From Polaribacter ponticola (GTDB lineage Bacteria > Bacteroidota > Bacteroidia > Flavobacteriales > Flavobacteriaceae): a stretch of 64,000 bases of DNA. The notes below the pieces were generated by a model that worked only from the letters and a program-made list of their open reading frames with translations, made no database searches and was not told where the DNA came from. Made by a program: the position numbers and the translations under genes. Numbering within the stretch: the stretch's first letter is position 1; each line of letters opens with the position of its first letter. This document shows, piece after piece, positions 1 through 8,512 of this stretch. The DNA lies in contig NZ_JAOSLC020000003.1 in assembly GCF_026191475.2 (NCBI RefSeq), forward strand, positions 124,001 through 188,000. The letters are read 5' to 3'.

Positions 1-1329
1 CAAAAACATCAAGAAATTTATGCTGCAATTTATGAGTTGTTCCAGAATTCTGAACCTATAGATCTTTTAACAGTATCTAATTTGTTAAAAAAGAATGGTA
101 AACTAGAGTTTGTTGGTGGCGATTTTGCGTTAATTCGATTAACACAAAAAGTTGCCTCTTCTGCACATATTGAGTTCCATGCCAGAATTATTTTACAGAA
201 ATATATTCAGCGTAAGTTAATTTCAATTTCAGCAGAAATTATAGAAAATGCGTATGATGAAAGCACAGATGTTTTCGATTTATTAGATGATGCAGAAGCC
301 AAACTTTTTGAAGTTACACAAGGTAACTTAAAGAAAAGTTCTGAAGCTGCAGGTTCTCTTGTAAAACAAGCTTTAAAGAAAATTCAAGAAATAGGAAATC
401 AAGAAGGAATGTCTGGTTTAGCAACTGGGTTTACAAAACTAGATGCTTTAACATCTGGTTGGCAACCTTCCGATTTAGTTATTATTGCTGCACGTCCTGG
501 TATGGGAAAAACGGCATTTGTAATTTCTATGGCTAAGAATATGGCAATCGATTTTAATCATGGTGTTGCTGTGTTTTCATTAGAGATGTCTTCTGTTCAG
601 TTAATTACTCGTATGATTTCTTCGGAAACGGGTTTAACTTCAGAAAAATTAAGAAAAGGAAATTTAGAACCTCATGAATGGGAGCAACTAAACGTAAAAG
701 TGAAACGTTTATCTGATGCACCTATTTTTATAGATGATACTCCATCACTTTCTGTATTCGATTTACGTGCAAAAGCCCGAAGATTAGTGTCGCAACACAA
801 TGTACGAATTATAGTAATTGATTATTTACAATTAATGACTGCTGGAGGAAAAGCAGGAGGAAATCGAGAACAAGAGATTTCTATGATTTCGAGAAACTTA
901 AAAGCGTTAGCAAAAGAATTAGAAGTACCAGTAATTGCACTTTCTCAGTTATCTCGTGCGGTAGAAACTCGTGGAGGATCTAAAAGACCTTTATTATCAG
1001 ATTTACGTGAATCTGGTGCTATTGAGCAGGATGCAGATATTGTTTCGTTTATTTTTAGACCCGAGTATTACGGAATGACAGAATGGGATGATGATGAACA
1101 TACACCCTGTGAAGGACAAGGAGAATTTATAGTTGCAAAACACAGAAATGGTGGATTGGATAATATTCGTTTAAAATTTACAGGTCATTTAGCAAAATTC
1201 TCAGATTTAGAAGAGGGTTTTAGTTCAGAATTCCAATCTTCTATGAATGCAGATTTCCCAGAAGATGTTTTCCCAGATCAAAGGATTGAACCTAAAGATG
1301 CTTTTGGAGGTGATGATGTACCTTTTTAG
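1..1329 (+). CDS. dnaB: Replicative DNA helicase DnaB (5' end outside window)
   Basis: DnaB is the hexameric 5'-3' helicase of the replication fork. The frame is open from base 1 without a start codon, so the N-terminus lies before the window. The N-terminal helical domain ends near base 330. The RecA-like ATPase core follows: Walker A ARPGMGKT at about 490-516, Walker B with IIVIDYLQLM at about 808-840, and the DnaB signature around SQLSRAVE at about 945-970. The tail GGDDVPF is typical of Bacteroidota DnaB. No intein or insertion is seen. The stop is followed by a TAnnTTTG promoter element for the next genes, so dnaB probably ends its own transcript. Identification is secure. Confidence 0.97.
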   Translation, partial: QKHQEIYAAIYELFQNSEPIDLLTVSNLLKKNGKLEFVGGDFALIRLTQKVASSAHIEFHARIILQKYIQRKLISISAEIIENAYDESTDVFDLLDDAEAKLFEVTQGNLKKSSEAAGSLVKQALKKIQEIGNQEGMSGLATGFTKLDALTSGWQPSDLVIIAARPGMGKTAFVISMAKNMAIDFNHGVAVFSLEMSSVQLITRMISSETGLTSEKLRKGNLEPHEWEQLNVKVKRLSDAPIFIDDTPSLSVFDLRAKARRLVSQHNVRIIVIDYLQLMTAGGKAGGNREQEISMISRNLKALAKELEVPVIALSQLSRAVETRGGSKRPLLSDLRESGAIEQDADIVSFIFRPEYYGMTEWDDDEHTPCEGQGEFIVAKHRNGGLDNIRLKFTGHLAKFSDLEEGFSSEFQSSMNADFPEDVFPDQRIEPKDAFGGDDVPF

Positions 1330-1353
1330 ATTTTAATTACCTTTTTTATTTCG

Positions 1354-1361
1354 TAACTTTG
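1354..1361 (+). promoter_or_regulatory. TAnnTTTG promoter element for the toxin-antitoxin pair
   Basis: TAACTTTG matches the Bacteroidota -7 box and lies 18 bases before the antitoxin ATG. No convincing TTG -33 element is seen upstream. Confidence 0.5.
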
Positions 1362-1379
1362 AAAAACAAATAATTGTTT

Positions 1380-1607
1380 ATGAGTTTACAAGCTAGAAAA
1401 TTAAGTTTAATAGAATATCTAATATCTCTTAAAGATGAAACACTTTTTAAGAAAATAGAAACTTCTGTTTTAGAATTAAAAGATTCAAAACTATCCGTTT
1501 TTACAGAAGATGAACTTATTTTAAGAGCAGAAGAATCTAATGCAGATTACTTAAATGGAAACTATTCAATTCAAGAAGATTTAGAAAAAGAAAGTAAAAA
1601 TTGGTAG
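1380..1607 (+). CDS. Probable antitoxin of a type II toxin-antitoxin module
   Basis: A 75-residue acidic protein starting at ATG 1380; a TTG six bases upstream is less likely. It begins MSLQARKLSLIEYLISL and ends in a charged, probably disordered tail, the build of small Bacteroidota antitoxins that pair with RelE/ParE toxins. The call rests mainly on position: the stop is one base from the ATG of a ParE-like toxin. The N-terminal half probably dimerises and binds the operon promoter, and the C-terminal half probably wraps the toxin; this is inference. The pair sits between dnaB and the gene that commonly follows it in flavobacteria, which suggests insertion. Confidence 0.72.
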   Translation: MSLQARKLSLIEYLISLKDETLFKKIETSVLELKDSKLSVFTEDELILRAEESNADYLNGNYSIQEDLEKESKNW

Positions 1608-1608
1608 A

Positions 1609-1908
1609 ATGAAGATTATTTGGTCTGATTTTGCAAAATCGATGTTGAAAGATATTCATTATTATTACAAAAAGAAAGTAAATAAAGTAATTGCAGAAAG
1701 AATAATTAACAACATTTTTACCGCCACAAATCAGTTAAAGGAATTTCCGAACTCTGGTACAGAAGAAGAAACTTTAAAAAGATTGAAACAGAATCATAAA
1801 TACCTTGTAAATGGTAATTATAAAATTATTTATAAAGAAATAAAAGAAGGTGTTTTAATTACTGATGTTTTTGATACACGACAAAATCCTACAAAAATTA
1901 ATAGATAA
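1609..1908 (+). CDS. RelE/ParE family toxin
   Basis: A 99-residue basic protein with the ParE/RelE layout: an N-terminal strand (KIIWSDFAKSML), two long helices (about residues 10-45), the segment FPNSGTEEE, and C-terminal strands containing YLVNGNYKIIYKE and VFDTRQNP. The DTRQNP ending is characteristic of this superfamily. ParE members inhibit gyrase and RelE members cleave mRNA on the ribosome; the sequence alone does not settle which. It starts one base after the antitoxin stop, so the two are co-translated. Confidence 0.83.
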   Translation: MKIIWSDFAKSMLKDIHYYYKKKVNKVIAERIINNIFTATNQLKEFPNSGTEEETLKRLKQNHKYLVNGNYKIIYKEIKEGVLITDVFDTRQNPTKINR

Positions 1909-1914
1909 TTTACT

Positions 1915-3174
1915 TTGAAAAAACTCATAACAGTCTTAACATTTCTATTAATATCAAACTCAATTTGGGCATCATTTATTTATGTACCAATGAATGATGA
2001 TAACCAAAGAAATCATTTAAAAGCATACGGAATTGTTTATTTCGGTTTAGAAGCAGGTTTAAAATCGAAATGGTTATTAAATTATGATGGAGGAGCTTTT
2101 TTAATCGAAAATAATAAAGCAATCGAAAATGAGTGTAAAATACGAGGTGTTTCTTATCAAATAATTTCTGATGCAAAAGCACAATTGGTCTTACAAGAAA
2201 TTTCATCGCCATCTTCAAATCAAGATGCTGTAACTTTAGAAAAAGCACCAAAAATTGCTGTTTATTCACCTAAAGACAAAATGCCTTGGGACGATGCTGT
2301 TACTATGGTTTTAACGTATGCAGAAATTCCTTTCGATGTTATTTACGACAAAGATGTTTTAGCAGATAAATTATTAATATACGAATGGTTGCATTTACAT
2401 CATGAAGATTTTACGGGGCAGTATGGTAAGTTTTATGGTTCTTTTAGAACTGCACCTTGGTATATTAAAGCTAAACAAAGTGCAGAAAAACTGGCTACTG
2501 AATTAGGATATAATAAGGTTTCTGAAGAAAAGCTAGCAGTTGCAAAAAAAATTAGAGATTATGTAATTGGTGGCGGATTTATGTTTGCGATGTGTTCTGC
2601 AACCGATAGCTTTGATATTGCTTTATCAGCAGAAGGTGTAGATATTGCAGAAGCTATGTTTGATGGAGATGCTTCAGAACCCGGTTATCAGAATAAAATA
2701 AATTTTAATAAAACTTTTGCTTTCAAAGATTTTAATTTGGTTAGAAGCCCAACATTATATGAGTTTTCTTCAATTGATATGACTCGTAAGCGTAAAATTC
2801 CAAAAACTTCTGATTATTTTTCTTTAGGAGAATTTTCGGCAAAATGGGACCCAGTTCCAACAATGTTAACTCAAAATCATACTGTTTTAGTAAAAGGTTT
2901 TATGGGGCAAACAACTTCTTTTGATAGAAATACAGTAAAAACAAATGTATTAGTTTTAGGAGAAAATAGAACAAATAGAGAAGCTCGTTATATACATGGT
3001 ACTAAAGGTAAGGGAATGTTTACTTTTTACGGAGGTCATGATCCAGAAGATTACACACATAGAGTAGGAGATCCTAAAACCGAATTAGATTTGCATCCAA
3101 CTTCTCCTGGATATCGTTTAATTTTAAATAATGTTTTGTTTCCTGCGGCAAAAAAGAAAAAGCAGAAAACGTAG
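1915..3174 (+). CDS. Conserved exported protein, often labelled asparagine synthetase B; function unproven
   Basis: 419 residues from a TTG start at 1915, giving a clean signal peptide (KKLITVLTFLLISNSIWA). This family is strongly conserved in flavobacteria and its members often carry the name asparagine synthetase B. I see no N-terminal nucleophile Cys and no ATP-pyrophosphatase loop of true AsnB. Visible conserved blocks are YAEIPFDVIYD, WLHLHHEDFTGQYGKF, GGGFMFAMCSATDSFD (resembling a nucleophile elbow of class I amidotransferase-like folds), MFTFYGGHDPEDY and a Lys-rich C-terminus. It may be a periplasmic protein with a GATase-like fold; this is inference. The start depends on TTG, as no nearby ATG preserves the signal peptide. 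Confidence 0.8.
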   Translation: MKKLITVLTFLLISNSIWASFIYVPMNDDNQRNHLKAYGIVYFGLEAGLKSKWLLNYDGGAFLIENNKAIENECKIRGVSYQIISDAKAQLVLQEISSPSSNQDAVTLEKAPKIAVYSPKDKMPWDDAVTMVLTYAEIPFDVIYDKDVLADKLLIYEWLHLHHEDFTGQYGKFYGSFRTAPWYIKAKQSAEKLATELGYNKVSEEKLAVAKKIRDYVIGGGFMFAMCSATDSFDIALSAEGVDIAEAMFDGDASEPGYQNKINFNKTFAFKDFNLVRSPTLYEFSSIDMTRKRKIPKTSDYFSLGEFSAKWDPVPTMLTQNHTVLVKGFMGQTTSFDRNTVKTNVLVLGENRTNREARYIHGTKGKGMFTFYGGHDPEDYTHRVGDPKTELDLHPTSPGYRLILNNVLFPAAKKKKQKT

Positions 3175-3182
3175 AACAACTT

Positions 3183-3270
3183 GTCATTACGAAAGAGGAA
3201 CGATTGAAGTAATCTGCTTATTAAAAAAGAGATTGCCACATCAGGCTGAAAAAGCCTGATTCGCAAAGAC
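3183..3270 (+). repeat. Dispersed intergenic repeat with hairpin
   Basis: The stretch beginning GTCATTACGAAAGAGGAACG and ending TTCGCAAAGAC resembles the dispersed GTCATTGCGA...GCAATCTC intergenic elements seen in many Bacteroidota genomes. It holds a perfect 8-bp stem (ATCAGGCT at 3240-3247, AGCCTGAT at 3253-3260) and the partly inverted words AATCTGC and GAGATTG. Only one copy lies in this window, so the repeat call rests on recognition, not on copies seen here. Confidence 0.6.
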
Positions 3271-3346
3271 AGAAATTAATATTAAAAACTGTTAATAATT
3301 ATCAAATAAATAATTATAAAACTGAATACAAATTCAATCACTTTTG

Positions 3347-3354
3347 TATTTTTG
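3347..3354 (+). promoter_or_regulatory. TAnnTTTG promoter element for transketolase N-subunit
   Basis: TATTTTTG matches the -7 box and lies 24 bases before the ATG. No clear TTG -33 element is seen at normal spacing. Confidence 0.5.
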
Positions 3355-3377
3355 CGATAACATAACAAAATCACATA

Positions 3378-4223
3378 ATGTCAACAACACAACAATTACA
3401 AGATTTTACACAACAAGTTCGTAGAGATATTTTAAGAATGGTACATAAAGTAAATTCTGGTCATCCAGGAGGTTCTTTAGGATGTGCAGAATTTATTACT
3501 TGTTTATACCAAGAAGTAATGGATTATTCTACTGAGTTTTCTATGGATGGTAAGAACGAAGATTTATTTTTCTTATCTAATGGGCATATTTCTCCTGTTT
3601 TTTATAGTGTTTTAGCACATAGTGGATTTTTTCCAGTAGAAGAATTATCAACTTTTAGGTTGTTAGATTCTCGTTTACAAGGTCATCCAACAACACATGA
3701 AGGTTTACCAGGAGTAAGAATTGCATCTGGTTCTTTAGGTCAAGGAATGTCTGTAGGTATTGGTGCTGCACAAGCAAAAAAATTAAATGGCGATAATAAA
3801 TTAATTTACACTTTACATGGAGATGGTGAGTTGCAAGAAGGTCAGAACTGGGAAGCAATAATGTATGCATCAGCTAAAAAGGTAGATAACATTATTTGTA
3901 CAATTGATTTAAATGAAAAGCAAATTGACGGTTCTACAGATGAGGTTTTAGCAATGGGAAGCCTAAGAGCTAAATTTGAAGCTTTTGATTGGGATGTAAT
4001 TGATGTTAAAAAAGGAAATGATGTTGAAGCTATCTTAGCAGGTTTAGCAGAAGCAAAATCTTTAACAGGAAAAGGTAAGCCGGTTTGTATTTTATTGCAT
4101 ACAGAAATGGGTAATGGAGTTGATTTTATGATGCATACGCATGCATGGCATGGGAAAGCACCTAGTGATGAACAATTAGAGAATGCTTTAGCTCAAAATC
4201 CTGCAACATTAGGAGATTACTAA
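3378..4223 (+). CDS. Transketolase, N-terminal subunit
   Basis: 281 residues covering the thiamine-diphosphate (PP) half of transketolase, which moves two-carbon units in the pentose phosphate pathway. Visible: KVNSGHPGGSLG near residue 25, GSLGQGMSVGIGAA, and the ThDP/Mg motif GDGELQEGQNWEA at about residues 150-165. Many Bacteroidota encode transketolase as two proteins with the C-terminal (Pyr plus C domain) subunit directly downstream. Here the gene is followed by a strong terminator and then bshA, so the partner must be elsewhere. The protein ends naturally (TLGDY) at the normal length of this subunit and is not a truncated full-length enzyme. Confidence 0.95.
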   Translation: MSTTQQLQDFTQQVRRDILRMVHKVNSGHPGGSLGCAEFITCLYQEVMDYSTEFSMDGKNEDLFFLSNGHISPVFYSVLAHSGFFPVEELSTFRLLDSRLQGHPTTHEGLPGVRIASGSLGQGMSVGIGAAQAKKLNGDNKLIYTLHGDGELQEGQNWEAIMYASAKKVDNIICTIDLNEKQIDGSTDEVLAMGSLRAKFEAFDWDVIDVKKGNDVEAILAGLAEAKSLTGKGKPVCILLHTEMGNGVDFMMHTHAWHGKAPSDEQLENALAQNPATLGDY

Positions 4224-4241
4224 AAAATAAATAAAAATATT

Positions 4242-4280
4242 AAAAAAGAGTTTTTCATTCATTTGAAAAACTCTTTTTTT
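4242..4280 (+). terminator. Intrinsic terminator after transketolase N-subunit
   Basis: A 15-bp perfect stem (4242-4256 with 4265-4279), 8-base loop, ending in a run of seven T. Confidence 0.9.
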
Positions 4281-4386
4281 ATGAATTTATTTAGATTTCA
4301 AGTGTAAGAATAAAGGTATATTTACAACTAAAGATAGAAATTTGTTAATCTTTTAATTTTAAATCATTTAATCTTTCAATAATTAT

Positions 4387-5514
4387 ATGAAAATAGGTAT
4401 TGTTTGTTATCCAACGTTTGGTGGAAGTGGAGTAGTAGCAACAGAATTAGGTATGGCTCTAGCAGATAAAGGTCATGAAGTACATTTTATTACATATAAT
4501 CAACCTGTTCGATTAGATTTCCTATCACACAAATTACATTTTCATCAAGTATTGATTGAAGAATATCCATTGTTTCAATATCAACCCTATGAGTTGGCGC
4601 TATCAAGTAAAATGGTAGAAGTTGTAGAGAAGCATCAGTTAGAAGTTTTGCACGTTCATTATGCAATACCACATGCATATGCGGCTTATATGGCAAAACA
4701 AATGTTATTAGAAAAAGGGTTATATGTAAAAGTAGTAACTACTCTTCATGGAACTGACATTACATTAGTTGGAAGTCATCCCACATATAAAACAGCTGTT
4801 GAATTTAGTATAAATAATTCTGATGTTGTAACTGCAGTTTCTAACAACCTAAAGCAAACCACAAATGGTCTTTTTAACATCAACAAAAACATAGAAGTTG
4901 TTTATAATTTTATTGATGTAGAAAAATATAATAAAGCAGAAGATGAAGAATGTAAAAGAGCAGCTTTAGCAAAACCTAATGAAAGAATTTTAACTCATAT
5001 TAGTAATTTTAGGCCTGTTAAAAGAGTTGAAGATGTTATTAAAGTTTTTTATGAAGTACAAAAAGAGATACCTTCTAAATTATTAATGATTGGTGAAGGA
5101 CCAGATAGAAAGAAAGCAGAAATTTTAACTAAAAAACTAGGCATTTCTAGCAAAGTTTTCTTTTTAGGTAATAGTACAGAGATTGATAAGATTCTTTGTT
5201 ATTCAGATGTTTTTTTATTACCATCACAAACCGAAAGTTTTGGTTTAGCTGCTTTAGAAGCAATGGCGGCAAAAACGGCTGTAATTTCAACAAATACTGG
5301 AGGTTTGCCAGAAGTTAATATTCATGGACAAACGGGCTATTTAAGTAACCTTGGAGATGTTAATGATATGGCAAAAAATGCAATTTCAATTTTAAAAGAT
5401 AACTATGTTTTAGAAAGATTTAAATTAAATGCGAAAGAGCATACAAAAAAGTTTTCTTTACAAAATATATTACCTGTTTACGAAGATATTTATAAGTCTT
5501 GTTATAAACAATAA
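4387..5514 (+). CDS. bshA: N-acetyl-alpha-D-glucosaminyl L-malate synthase BshA
   Basis: A 375-residue GT4 glycosyltransferase. BshA joins UDP-GlcNAc to L-malate, the first step of bacillithiol synthesis. The start MKIGIVCYPTFGGSGVVATE with the GGSG loop, LEVLHVHYAIPHA, the LHGTDIT segment and the C-terminal donor-site region (LPSQTESFGLAALEAMA, residues about 275-295, with the E-x7-E motif) are typical of BshA. The length matches the family. It stands alone between two terminators. The second pathway gene, bshB1, is at 22.1 kb; bshC is not in the window. Confidence 0.93.
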   Translation: MKIGIVCYPTFGGSGVVATELGMALADKGHEVHFITYNQPVRLDFLSHKLHFHQVLIEEYPLFQYQPYELALSSKMVEVVEKHQLEVLHVHYAIPHAYAAYMAKQMLLEKGLYVKVVTTLHGTDITLVGSHPTYKTAVEFSINNSDVVTAVSNNLKQTTNGLFNINKNIEVVYNFIDVEKYNKAEDEECKRAALAKPNERILTHISNFRPVKRVEDVIKVFYEVQKEIPSKLLMIGEGPDRKKAEILTKKLGISSKVFFLGNSTEIDKILCYSDVFLLPSQTESFGLAALEAMAAKTAVISTNTGGLPEVNIHGQTGYLSNLGDVNDMAKNAISILKDNYVLERFKLNAKEHTKKFSLQNILPVYEDIYKSCYKQ

Positions 5515-5523
5515 GGTATAAAT

Positions 5524-5555
5524 AAAAAGCTCAAACTATATAGTTTGAGCTTTTT
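5524..5555. terminator. Bidirectional terminator between bshA and the DUF937 gene
   Basis: Perfect inverted repeat: 15-base arms (5524-5538, 5541-5555), A-tract and T-tract at the ends, placed between two convergent genes. Confidence 0.88.
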
Positions 5556-5573
5556 ATTTATATATAGGTTTGT

Positions 5574-6215
5574 CTATTTACCAAATAAACCACCTAACAT
5601 TCCACCAATTCCACCACCAGAACCATTTTTACTACCTCCTAAAAGCATACCAGCTACATCATCTACAACACTACCGTCTCCATCTGCATCTAATATTTTT
5701 TCAAGAAAGTTCTGTTCATTTTGAGTTTCATTTCCTCCTAATAAACCACCTAAAAGACCAGTTAAATCTCCAGAATTACTTACATTTTGTTCTTTCTTTT
5801 GTTTTCCTAAAACACCCATTAATAAGGGAGCAGCTACTTTTAATATATTTGCAACAGAACCAGCATCCATACTAGATTTCTGACCAATAACTTGCTCAAC
5901 ACCTTGTTGTTTACTTCCTAAAATATGTCCTAAAATTCCTGCTCCATCTTGTTTTACAGTATCCGCAACTCCACCACCAAATAAACCACCAAGATTATCT
6001 AGAATACTACCATCATGTTTACTCGATAAAGCTCCCATTAAACCTTCTGCACCTTCTGGAGTAGAAGCATTTCTTTGCATAGCTTTCATCAACACTGGTA
6101 AAGCCATCGTTAATACACTGCTGGTTTTATCAGTATCATTTCCTGTAGATCCTGCAACTCCTGATATTATCGATTTTCCTAAATCACTACTTAATAAGTC
6201 TAAAATTCCTGCCAT
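5574..6215 (-). CDS. DUF937 domain protein
   Basis: A 213-residue low-complexity Gly/Leu/Met-rich protein with no signal peptide. The N-terminal 170 residues match the DUF937 family (start MAGILDLLSSDLGKSIISG, then repeated LGGLFGGG and LLMGVLGK-type helices). The C-terminus contains DADGDGSVVDDVAGMLLGG, resembling a Ca-binding loop, and a Gly-rich end (GGGIGGMLGGLFGK). The molecular role of this family is not established. It converges on bshA across a shared terminator and is transcribed alone. Confidence 0.85.
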   Translation of the reverse strand: MAGILDLLSSDLGKSIISGVAGSTGNDTDKTSSVLTMALPVLMKAMQRNASTPEGAEGLMGALSSKHDGSILDNLGGLFGGGVADTVKQDGAGILGHILGSKQQGVEQVIGQKSSMDAGSVANILKVAAPLLMGVLGKQKKEQNVSNSGDLTGLLGGLLGGNETQNEQNFLEKILDADGDGSVVDDVAGMLLGGSKNGSGGGIGGMLGGLFGK

Positions 6216-6337
6216 TTTTTTGTTTTTAATAATTAATATGTGTGTTTTCTGATTTTATGACACAATATACAAATAAAGTCACATTAGAGTTTAAATATTT
6301 TTTTTACCTTTCAGCATTGTAAACTTTAATCAAATAA

Positions 6338-7663
6338 ATGAAAAAACTAGCATTACATTGGAAAATTTTAATAGGAATGGTTTTAGGAATTCTTTTCGGA
6401 TTTCTAGCACTGCAATTAGGTTGGCAAAATTTTATTGCAGATTGGATTAAACCTTTAGGAACTATTTTTGTTAAATTATTAAAATTAATAGCAGTACCTT
6501 TAATTGTAGCTTCCTTAATTAAAGGGATATCAGATTTAAAAGATATTTCTAAATTTAAAAATATAGGTATAAGAACTATGCTAATTTATATAGGTACAAC
6601 AGTAGTTGCAATTACTATTGGTTTAGCTTTAGTAAATATTATTCAACCTGGCGATGGTATTTCTCCAGAAACTGTTGATAAATTAACCAATACTTATGCA
6701 AAAAGCTCAAGTATAGCCGCTAAAATTACAGAGGCTAATAAACAACAAAGTAGCGGTCCCTTGCAATTTGTTGTAGATATGGTACCAGACAATGCTGTAA
6801 GTGCTATGAGTAATAACAAGGCAATGTTACAAGTAATTTTCTTTACTATTTTCTTGGGGATTTCTATGCTGCTTATAGGAGAAAAGAAAGCAAAACCTTT
6901 AAAAGATTTTTTCGATGGTTTAAATGATGCTATTTTAAAAATGGTAGATATAATTATGCTTGTTTCTCCATATGCTGTTTTTGCTTTATTAGCAAATGTA
7001 GTAGTTACATCTGGAGATCCAGATATTTTATTAGCATTATTAAAATATGCTGGTGTTGTAGTTTTAGGCTTGTTTTTAATGGTAGTCTTTTATTCGATAC
7101 TAGTAAGTATTTATACTAAGAAAAATCCATTTTGGTTTTTAAAGCAATTAAGTCCGGCTCAATTATTAGCATTTTCAACTAGTTCAAGTGCAGCTACTTT
7201 ACCTGTAACAATGGAGAGAGTAGAAGAGCATATTGGGGTAGATAAGGAAGTTTCTAGTTTTGTTTTGCCAGTAGGAGCAACCATAAATATGGATGGGACT
7301 AGTTTGTATCAAGCTGTAGCTGCTGTATTTGTAATGCAAGTTTTATGGCCAGAAGGGTTAGGGTTTGCAAATCAAATGTCTATTGTTTTAACTGCATTGT
7401 TAGCATCTATTGGAAGTGCAGCAGTTCCTGGAGCTGGTATGGTAATGTTAGTAATTGTTTTGGAATCTATCGGTTTTCCAAAAGATTTATACCCTGTTGC
7501 TTTAGCATTAATTTTTGCTGTTGATAGACCATTAGATATGTTACGTACTACAATTAATGTAACAGGAGACGCTACAGTTTCTATGATAGTTGCTAAATCT
7601 GTAGGAAAACTAGGAGATCCGAAACCTAAAAATTGGGACGATAATTATGAAGATGTAAAATAA
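6338..7663 (+). CDS. Dicarboxylate/amino acid:cation symporter (DAACS family)
   Basis: 441 residues of the GltP/GltPh type, which takes up glutamate, aspartate or C4-dicarboxylates with Na+ or H+. Eight membrane segments are visible. The re-entrant hairpin HP1 carries the serine-rich motif STSSSAATLP, and TM7 carries NMDGTSLY, both diagnostic of the family. The HP2-TM8 region includes PGAGMVMLVIVLESIGFP and AVDRPLDMLRTTINVTGD, whose Asp and Asn bind substrate. The stop overlaps the start of the next gene by one base (TAATG), so it is translationally coupled to the sulfurtransferase. Confidence 0.93.
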   Translation: MKKLALHWKILIGMVLGILFGFLALQLGWQNFIADWIKPLGTIFVKLLKLIAVPLIVASLIKGISDLKDISKFKNIGIRTMLIYIGTTVVAITIGLALVNIIQPGDGISPETVDKLTNTYAKSSSIAAKITEANKQQSSGPLQFVVDMVPDNAVSAMSNNKAMLQVIFFTIFLGISMLLIGEKKAKPLKDFFDGLNDAILKMVDIIMLVSPYAVFALLANVVVTSGDPDILLALLKYAGVVVLGLFLMVVFYSILVSIYTKKNPFWFLKQLSPAQLLAFSTSSSAATLPVTMERVEEHIGVDKEVSSFVLPVGATINMDGTSLYQAVAAVFVMQVLWPEGLGFANQMSIVLTALLASIGSAAVPGAGMVMLVIVLESIGFPKDLYPVALALIFAVDRPLDMLRTTINVTGDATVSMIVAKSVGKLGDPKPKNWDDNYEDVK

Positions 7664-8511
7664 TGTCTTTAATAATTAATAGTCCTTTAGTGTCAGTAGA
7701 TTGGCTTTTTTCTAATTTAGAAAATAAAAATTTAATAGTTTTAGATGCAACAATTTCTAAAGTTACATCTAAAACTAATTCTATTACTAGAGATGTTAAA
7801 AAAGTAATTAAAGAAGCCGTTTTTTTTGATATTAAAAATGTTTTTTCAGATACGAATTCATTTTTTCCAAATACGATTTTATCAAAAGAACAATTTGAAA
7901 TAAAAGCGAAAGAAATTGGAGTAAATAAGAATAGTTGTATTGTAGTTTACGATGATTTAGGTATTTATTCTTCACCTAGAGTTTGGTGGATGTTTCAGTT
8001 AATGGGATTTAAAAATATAGCGGTTTTAAATGGTGGGTTTCCAGAATGGAAATTAAAAAAGTTTCCTATACAGAATTTTTATAATGTTAATAATGAAATA
8101 GGAAATTTTAAAATAAACTATCAACCAAAAAAAATAAAAACAACAAGCGAAGTACTAAATGTAATTAAAAATGATGTAGTTTTAATTGCTGATGCTCGTT
8201 CTAAAGCACGTTTTTTAGCTAAAGAAGCTGAACCTAGAAAAGGATTAAGAGGAGGTCATATACCTAATTCTGTGAGTTTACCATTTTCAAAAATTGTAGA
8301 AAATGGAAAGATGTTACCTTTAGATGAATTAAAGATTATTTTTAAAGAATTAAAACTTCTTAATAAAGAGTTAATATTTTCATGTGGGTCTGGAGTTACT
8401 GCATCAATTTTAGCATTAGCTGCAGAATTAGTAAAAATAAAAGAATATGCTGTTTATGATGGTTCTTGGACAGAGTGGGGAAGTACATTAAATTTACCTA
8501 TAGAAAAATAA
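7663..8511 (+). CDS. Sulfurtransferase, two-rhodanese-domain (3-mercaptopyruvate or thiosulfate type)
   Basis: 282 residues with two rhodanese domains; the second carries the active-site loop CGSGVTA with Cys241. That loop sequence is the mercaptopyruvate sulfurtransferase form rather than the CRKGVT form of thiosulfate-specific enzymes, so MST is the better guess. GLRGGHIPNSVSLPF before the active site is the usual second-domain CH2A-like motif. It is coupled to the upstream symporter by a one-base overlap and has one base between its stop and the next ATG, so the three genes form an operon. Confidence 0.9.
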   Translation: MSLIINSPLVSVDWLFSNLENKNLIVLDATISKVTSKTNSITRDVKKVIKEAVFFDIKNVFSDTNSFFPNTILSKEQFEIKAKEIGVNKNSCIVVYDDLGIYSSPRVWWMFQLMGFKNIAVLNGGFPEWKLKKFPIQNFYNVNNEIGNFKINYQPKKIKTTSEVLNVIKNDVVLIADARSKARFLAKEAEPRKGLRGGHIPNSVSLPFSKIVENGKMLPLDELKIIFKELKLLNKELIFSCGSGVTASILALAAELVKIKEYAVYDGSWTEWGSTLNLPIEK

Positions 8512-8512
8512 A

